From: Eleginops maclovinus
Taxonomy: Eukaryota > Chordata > Actinopteri > Perciformes > Eleginopidae
Reading direction: 5' to 3'
Length of the DNA: 64,000 bases
Assembly (NCBI RefSeq): GCF_036324505.1
Contig: NC_086369.1
Location: forward strand, 16,440,281 to 16,504,280
The translations under genes and the position numbers were made by a program. Each line of letters starts with the position of its first letter. Positions within the stretch are counted from its first letter, which is position 1. Under the pieces are notes generated by a model that searched no databases, was not told the origin of the DNA, and saw only the letters and a list, made by a program, of their open reading frames with translations. Positions 30,261-64,000 of this stretch are shown here, piece after piece.

Positions 30261-32873
30261 GTTTCCCTAATGTGCTGAGCGTTCCTCCTGCTCTGTTAGA
30301 ATGAATTGATGCACCTTTTTGTGGTCGGGAAGGTTTATTTCTTTGTATCCAGCACGTTTTAATATTGGATTTCCAGGTGAAAAACATGAGTCAAAGCATT
30401 GCATTATAATCTTAACATTTTTGGACATTTTGCATTAAAAAAATTGGCAATTTGTAAAAGATTTGACAATGATTTTGTGTTCTTCTTCCATCAGTTCATG
30501 TTCCGCTTTGTTTCTGCACTGTTTTTGGATCGACTAATTGACTTATCGTAGCAGCTGTCCAGTTTTCAGAGTCACCTAAGACACTTAACCCCTTAGATGT
30601 GTAGTTACTCAGCCCAGTAAGTAAAACCAGAGACACAGCACTGTTTACTTCACAGAGACATTTGCACCCAAAGCCTGCTCCACAATCACTGCAAGGTAAT
30701 GGCTCTAAAGTGCCAGGATGCACCCCCCACCACCACCTCCTCCCCATTTACTGAAAGCTGATCAGGCTCATGAATGTTTAACACGGGCAGTCACTTCAGG
30801 ATGTCGCAGGGAAGGGAAGGGCACTGAGGATCCTCACAGTAAATCTGGATCATCGGGTGTAAAGAAGACCCTCTGCACAACAGCTGATGTCCCGAATGAC
30901 CTCATGTGTGTTTCTGTTGTTTAGTTTGTTTTACTTTATGTGTTACCTGGCTGCAAACACCTTGTTGTGCAGAGGGAAATCTTCCTAATGATTTGTAGGG
31001 CTGCAGGAGGTGCAAATGCATTAGGAAATTGTACTTGAAGTAGTGATTGCAGGAAGTAAAGTCAAATATCTTAAAGGGAAAAGAACAAATCTTCCCATCT
31101 GCTATAAACAGCTATTTTCAGCTTCTCAAAGATGGATAGATGCTCCCTTTCTCCTCAATTATCATATTTGAGTGATTATCTTTAGGTTTTGGAATAAAAA
31201 ACAGAACATTTATAAGTTGCACTTTTAAGAAACTTGGATAGACATTTTTTTGTACATTTTTTTTGTACATTTTTGGCACAAAATCGCCCATATTTTTTAG
31301 AAAATTGTCAGATAAATGGATATTAAAAATAATAGTAAGTTGTTGCCTTGCAGTTTAATGATAAAAAACAAAAAGTAGAACGTCTCCGTATTAAAGAGAG
31401 ACGAAAAATGACCTTTTTACTCCAATTTAATAATCAATATGTGTGGTATAGATTCCATTTCCCACAGTGTCAATCAAGACAAAGGTAAGTTAGTACACTG
31501 AAGCCTCCATCAGTATGGCTTATAAAACACATAAGTAATTATTTTGGGAGTTTTTTGACTTTCTTTCATATTCTGACATTTTATAGATCAATTTATGAAT
31601 CTAGACAATAAGCAGCAGGTTGAGACGCAGGCAGGCGAGTGACGGAGAGAGTTGAGTGCTGCTCTTCTATAATGGGATGTATGGACGTACAGAGAAGGTC
31701 CTTGAACGCAGCGTGAACCTCCCTCCTCTTTGAAGCCTCGTTAAATCACCCCTGGATTCAGGTTTTAAAATCTTAATTAATCTTTGAGTATTTTCTTTCT
31801 TTGCCACTTTCTACTTCAACTCAAAGGGAATTATACACTTTTTACTTAGTTTACAGCTTTAAATACCAAATGATAACTGCTTTTAAACACAAATCACAGC
31901 ATAACTCTGAATGTATTTACAGTGTTAGTGACTCTACAATAAATGCAGATCTTTGCACACTTTTAGCTGCTATTGAGTATTTTTTACGGGGTATAATCTT
32001 TACATTTAATGAAGTTAATGAAACTGAGTCATTTTGTCGTGTTTTCCACCTCAATTTTTGGGATAAAAACCATTCAAAAGAACCATAATAACGTCCCACA
32101 TTGGAGACACTGGTGCTCTCCTTTCCCAGCACAGTGAGGACAGATTACACACCAGTGAGATACAGTCTGACCCCCCCCCCCTCATTATAACAGTGCTTCT
32201 CTGGGTGTGTCTTTATAATCAGAGCCTGTGAACCCACATGATTACAGGAACACTGGCATATGCCCTCAACAATCAGCCCCCCCGCCCCCCCCAGGCTGCA
32301 TCCGTTCCCCCCCTCCAGTCGCACTATGACTGGAATTAGTGATTCAGTGGTTTTAAAGCCCCCCCTCTAAACACTGTGGTTATGGCAGCTGTTTTTAGTT
32401 TAGAAAAGTATCTAATAATAGCAGTTAAATGGGATTATTAAATGGGGGGGGGGGTTTAGTGTCTCTACTGGGACATGACTCCATGCTTTAATGGTCAAAA
32501 AGCTCTACTTTTCTCATTCTTTTCCCCTCTGTCTGAAACCAGAGGGGATTTCAGCGTCTGCAGACCTTTACATGCACTGAAACCTATAGAGCACACTCCA
32601 GGAGAGGGGAATAATAGATAGATGGCTCATTTTGAAGGAGCAGCACTCCCTGACACGAAAACTTTGCAAAGATCAATTGACTTTGAGAGCTGGAGGTGCT
32701 CTTCGGGAGATCGGAGGTGTGTCTCTGTCTTCGGTGTCGCCGGGCAGACTCTGAGGACGGAGCCGGAGCCGAGCAGTCTGCAGGAACTACCGGAGAACAC
32801 CACCTTCCTGCTGTCAAAGTCAGTGTGGTGCGTCCTCTGCTCAGTGTGGAGCTGCTGAACCACATGTAGAGAT

Positions 32874-32898
32874 CTTGTTGTTGTTGTTGTTGTTGTTG
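32874..32898. repeat. (TTG)n trinucleotide repeat
   Basis: About eight TTG units. Confidence 0.9.
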
Positions 32899-33480
32899 CT
32901 GAGGCAGGTTGTGGTTTAATAACCTCCCCCTCCATTTGGTGAGTCAGAACCCACCTGACGGAGATGGAGATGGAAACCTGTAATAGAGAGAGAGAAGAAG
33001 TGCTGACCTCAGAAACACAAATATACAATTATGGCCGCCGTCTTATTACGTGTGTTAGCGTGAGGGAGGAGGGCCGAGGAGTTTACTACACTCCTGTGAG
33101 GGGGGGGGCTAGCATAACAAGCTAACCTCTAAAGTGAACCTCCTGACCCCAGAGACAGAAATGCATGTTTTACCTAGGACATTTCACAGGATAATGCTCA
33201 CATTTTGTAAGATTGGACACTTTCTCTCTTCCCCTAAGGATGCAATTAACTTTTATGTTCATTTTTGATTGATCTGCTAATTGCTTTAAGTTTGGTCAGA
33301 AAAAGTGAAATAAGTTCATCCTAAAAGCCTTTTTTTGTCACTACAAAACTCAAATCTATCTATTTTAAATGTGATAGAAAATTGGGGAAATTAGCAGATT
33401 TGAGAGAGTGGAAGCAGCTGTTGCTAACATTTCTAAAAGAGAAATGACCTAAACGATGAATCAATGAACCTTAAAATCAA

Positions 33481-33762
<282 letters not shown>

Positions 33763-35088
33763 CTAATGAACTAAACGAGCCGACAGCTTGATGAACCGCA
33801 GATTTGTTAAATGCCCTCCAGAATATGCCAATCAGTCCTGCACATAATGAGGTTACTCACCCCCCCCCCCCCCCTCCTTACCCTACATTAGGATATCTGA
33901 ACACACTGCAGGTGGACCAGTGCATGCAGGACTTTGAGGAGAAAGATGAAGCAAATCAGTTTTTAATTGTTGTTTTAAAACCTGTTTTTGTGTCTTTAAG
34001 GTTGCGCAACACCTTCTGGTGACTACATACATTGTAATCCAGTGTCTTTGTGAGACAACACATTAAATTGGGCTCTTAACTTTAACTTTTCTGCCTTTTT
34101 TAACCCAAAATGTCCCCTTTAATCCACTTTAACCCTCGCTGCGTTGGACCTGGCCTCTGCTGGTTTCCTTTAAATGACTCGGAGTAACGAGGTGAAATCA
34201 GCCGCTGTGCTTTTCTTTCCCAATCGTTAAGTGGCAGAAGTGCGGCTGAATAATTTATATCCACTGTCGCACTGAAGTAGATTGGTAGGCGTCATCGTGG
34301 ACTGGCATTGGTTTGTTCCTTTATCTGCGTCTTTGATTACTCCGTGTGCATGAGACTTTATATTTACTTTCCTCATTACATTGAAGTAGAGCAGCAACAG
34401 ATGATGTTTTTAAAGGAGAACATTTGCACAAAATGTGGAATAAGAAACGATTTTACTGTTTCCTGTGGCATGATTTACAACCCAATGCATGGGAACTTAA
34501 ATACTGATGAGGTGCAGCGGGGAACGACTGAATATCCTCATGTTTTTGAAGAAAATCAACATTATTTGAAGTTTGCAATAGGGTGTTAAGATGCAGCTGC
34601 ATTTTCCGTTGGCTTCATGCATTACAAAGACACAACGTCATTGTACTCTTTTATATTTCTTTGCATAATGCAAACTTTAAATGGCTAAATCTTGCTATTC
34701 CTGCGTTCTCTTTGTTAATTGTCCTTCGTTTGGTGGCCATAAATGTCCATCTTCCTGATTCATCTCGGCCTGTTGATAACTAGCTCTGGAGATCCTTTGT
34801 GCAGCAGGGAATACATGAGTGAAGTATAGAATCAATAGAATATTGAGTAATGCATTCTGTAGCTACATGCATCAGAATGAATGCATAAAATAGACCCACA
34901 GTTATTTTATTTAATGCATTTTATTCCGTCTCCATACCTAAATATCTCCAGGCGTGTCTCGTCCGCCTGTTGTTGATAATTAGCGGAGCACAGTGAGTGC
35001 TTACACCAGAGCCCAGCTGTGTGATAGATCCAGGTTATCCCCCAGGACCAGACGTTTACTCTCTAGTCTGCCAAACCAGACCCCCAGC

Positions 35089-35089
<1 letters not shown>

Positions 35090-35141
<52 letters not shown>
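35090..35141. repeat. (CA)n microsatellite, 52 bp
   Basis: Pure CA tract, followed 145 bp later by another one. Confidence 0.97.
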
Positions 35142-35144
<3 letters not shown>

Positions 35145-35282
35145 TGCTGTCTGTGTTCCTGTCATTGAGGCGTGCTTCTTCCAGTGTCTCCCTTTTTTTG
35201 TGTGTCTCTGCGTACACTGACCCGTTATTACTGCCATGTCAAGGAGACGACACGCAACCAATCACATCGAGCCCGTTGGGAC

Positions 35283-35284
<2 letters not shown>

Positions 35285-35373
<89 letters not shown>
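35285..35373. repeat. (AC)n microsatellite, 89 bp
   Basis: Pure AC tract. Confidence 0.97.
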
Positions 35374-35374
<1 letters not shown>

Positions 35375-37088
35375 TCAATCATGTCCGGAGTCCCCATGGT
35401 AACTTGTGCTGGAGAGCCCGGGCTGGACCAATCCTGGCGCACAGTGCCACTTAGCTAGGAGAGTTTTAATGGCCTGTTTCTGTTGTCATTAATAAAAGCA
35501 CCTCTGCTGTGGGCTGCAGGACGGAGACGTTCAGAAGAGCAGGAAGCAAGGACACTGTCCGTTCATGCTAACAGCACGCGTGTCAAGAGGAGGATGTATT
35601 TCACCCTTCAGACTCTCCTCTGCTCATTGAAACACTCAGTCCTCATAAGAGCTGGAAGTAGGTCACTCCAGGCCAGGAGGGAGCTCAAGTTTGCACGGTC
35701 ACGAGCTCCCCGTTTAGCTTAGCATGCTGCGGCTAAGCTACGCGGCTCCTCCCTGCTGCACACTGTGCCGTTCCTCCTTATGTAACGGCGAGTGTGTCAC
35801 AGCCGTTTCCATGGTAAGAGTGTCTGAGCGTGTATCACAACACAGCATGCCTCAACCTTGTGCAGCGTGCCGGGGAAACTTCATTCTCTCTCTGCTAATG
35901 GCTGCAGATCTTTTCCGTGCTTATTTATTTAAAGAGCACCATTTGTTTGTTGTTCACGTCTCGTATGCAGCAGATAAATCGCCCCGTGTTGAAATCCAAG
36001 TCCATTAGCTACCCTCAGATTGCTGTGCAGATGATGGTGGTAATTAATAAGGCATTACTTTGATCAATAATTGATTTGTCTTTCATTAAGTGGCATGGAG
36101 TTCAGCCTGACTCACAGGGTTTTTATCTTTTAAAATTCAGAAATCTGATTTTTTCTCCAAAGTAAGGTAGATATTTATGCTGTTGAACAAACAAATCCAC
36201 ATATACCACATTTTACATGTTTTTTGTGTGCATTTTATTGTTTTAATTGCCATATTTGTGAGAGTAGTTTCTGTAATTGACATAAACTTGAGTAAAAAGT
36301 GATAATTTGTGCAAAATTGGCATGAATAAATGTTCCCTTTTGTCTTTAGTTTGCTCTTTTTGTGAAGACTACATAATTAGATCCAGAAATAAAACCCCTT
36401 TTGTGCTGATCTATTATCTATTTGCAACTGACCCAAAAAATCCAAATGAAATCATGAATGCTGGAAAAAGAACCCCACGTTTGCATGCTCAAACCCGGCA
36501 AGTCTCCAAAATCAAGCTGTCTGGAGTAAAGTAAATCTAGAGAACCCAACATGGATTCATATCATGACCCGGTGCATTAATCTGCAGAGCGGGGAGCAGC
36601 AGAAACAGCTTGTCACTTCTGATTGCACGAAACATGATTTCCTCCTCCCTGAGATCCCGTGCGCCGCTGCTCGATGGATACGAGATTTTAACGCGAGTGA
36701 CTCGGTCTGCCTTCCCCAGGTGAAGCCCCCCTCAGAGCTCCTCCGTAAACACATGTTGTGATTGTAAAGCCTCTGTGCGAGCGAGCTTCTACGGGTGTCG
36801 AGAAACGAAGCGGGCTTCTCTCGTCGCGCTGTGGAGTGTGCAGTCTGGTGCTGTGGGCAAAGCACCGTGTTCTCATTTCAGGGTCTCCGGGGGGAGCGGC
36901 GCCATCAGAGAGAAATGATTGAATCTCTCTCTGCGCTCCATTTTCGTGTGTGTGTGTGTTTGTTGAGAGCGGAGTGTAGAGTCGGTATGGCGATGCATGG
37001 ACGAACACATGTGCAGCCTTTTGAATTTGCACGGCTTTTCATACCATTTGTCTGTTTTTTATCCTCCAGACGCTGATATGCATTGAGG

Positions 37089-63298
<26,210 letters not shown>

Positions 63299-64000
63299 GT
63301 AAACACCAGAGGCCCTTCCCCATGTATTAAGACTATTAATGAGGTGGAAATTAAGAGGGTTTTAGAGCCAGAAATACCTGAAATGTAACTTTAAAAATCA
63401 CAGTTTCAAGCATGAGACTTTAACAGCTGTTCCTGCAATGGTTGATTTTGAATGCTTTAGCTTCCAAAACATGTGTTTATTTAGACTATTGGAAAGGAAA
63501 CACCCATTTATCATGCATTATATTGTAAATTGGTCAATTTGTGAATGTATATTTCTCCTTAATCGACCAAAAGTTAGCCTAAATAATGCTTTCCTTGCAT
63601 TTTCAAACTTGACATCTAAGAGCACCTGTAATAATGCTGCTAATTGTGTGTCATTTATTGTACTTTATCAGGCCAGACACTAAAGTCAAGGGGCATGCAC
63701 TGGTCAATTTTGAGGGTCTATTTTTTCAGAAAAGTTGAAAAAAAAGACCAAATTATTATCTAATATTTCTCGTAAATTCACCAAAAATCCCTACAAAACG
63801 CCTCATTAGCATATCTAAACGGAACATGTCAGAAAACTTGTAATGTAAAAAAGAACTCTTTTATGTCAGTAATTAAGTTGGGAAGTTTCAGGGTGATATC
63901 TGATAGTTTAAATATTTCTCATTGTCTGATTTTAGAACGACATCAGCCTCAGATCGTAACAAAATAGACCCTTAAACAGCGACCGGGGGACCCAGAAAAA
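63299..64000 (+). other. ncoa2: ncoa2 last intron, partial
   Basis: AT-rich DNA containing a 258-bp segment bounded by short inverted repeats. The window ends inside the intron. Confidence 0.85.
63714..63971. mobile_element. Possible short MITE-like element
   Basis: Bounded by GGGTCTATTTT on the left and its exact reverse complement AAAATAGACCC on the right; AT-rich inside and no ORF. No clear target duplication was seen, so this may be chance. Confidence 0.3.

Noticed and set aside
34308..34589. 93-codon plus-strand ORF
   Set aside because: No recognisable domain and no flanking splice or promoter signals; AT-rich intron background.

Overview
The window is nuclear DNA of a ray-finned fish, probably a perciform-type teleost. 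The evidence is intron-bearing vertebrate genes, very abundant (CA/TG)n microsatellites, long C/G homopolymers, a Tc1-like transposon and several dispersed repeats that resemble teleost families. No bacterial, viral, CRISPR, rRNA or tRNA features were seen.

Three protein-coding genes are supported by exon-by-exon reading with matching splice phases. (1) xkr9 lies on the minus strand (coding exons 6242 to 4544). It encodes an XK-family phospholipid scramblase of 395 aa with a DEVD caspase-type site close to the C-terminus. (2) tram1 lies on the plus strand (8815 to 13785, 11 coding exons, 369 aa). It is the ER translocon-associated TRAM protein. (3) ncoa2 lies on the plus strand, with coding exons from 37089 to 63298 and the terminal exon beyond the window. 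It is the p160 nuclear-receptor coactivator NCOA2/TIF2/SRC-2, with bHLH, PAS, three LxxLL boxes and CBP-binding and Gln-rich regions. The same neighbours lie together on human 8q13 (NCOA2-TRAM1-LACTB2-XKR9); no LACTB2 exon was seen here.

Layout: 1-4543 is intergenic, probably on the eya1 side. 4544-7680 is xkr9 with an inferred 5' non-coding exon. 7680-8815 is a head-to-head promoter interval with a TG tract. 8815-about 14785 is tram1 and its 3'UTR. 14.8-16.2 kb is AT-rich intergenic DNA with a diverged duplication. A probable ncoa2 non-coding first exon ends at 16399. 16.4-37.07 kb is a large repeat-rich first intron. 37.07-64 kb is the coding part of ncoa2. The introns hold four minisatellites (57, 20, 72 and 36 bp units), a polypyrimidine block of roughly 0.85 kb, a defective Tc1-like element and about twenty TG/CA tracts, one of them 279 bp long.

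Points most worth checking: an apparent one-base deletion in a G homopolymer that shifts the ncoa2 frame upstream of all LxxLL boxes; TG repeats placed directly at splice sites in tram1 and ncoa2; the C-terminal DEVD-G of xkr9; a 72-bp minisatellite that repeats an M-box-like and a CRE-like motif; and a lone GC-rich possible exon at 41850. The three genes are not a joint pathway; they are conserved neighbours. I did not find a convincing wholly new biological system.
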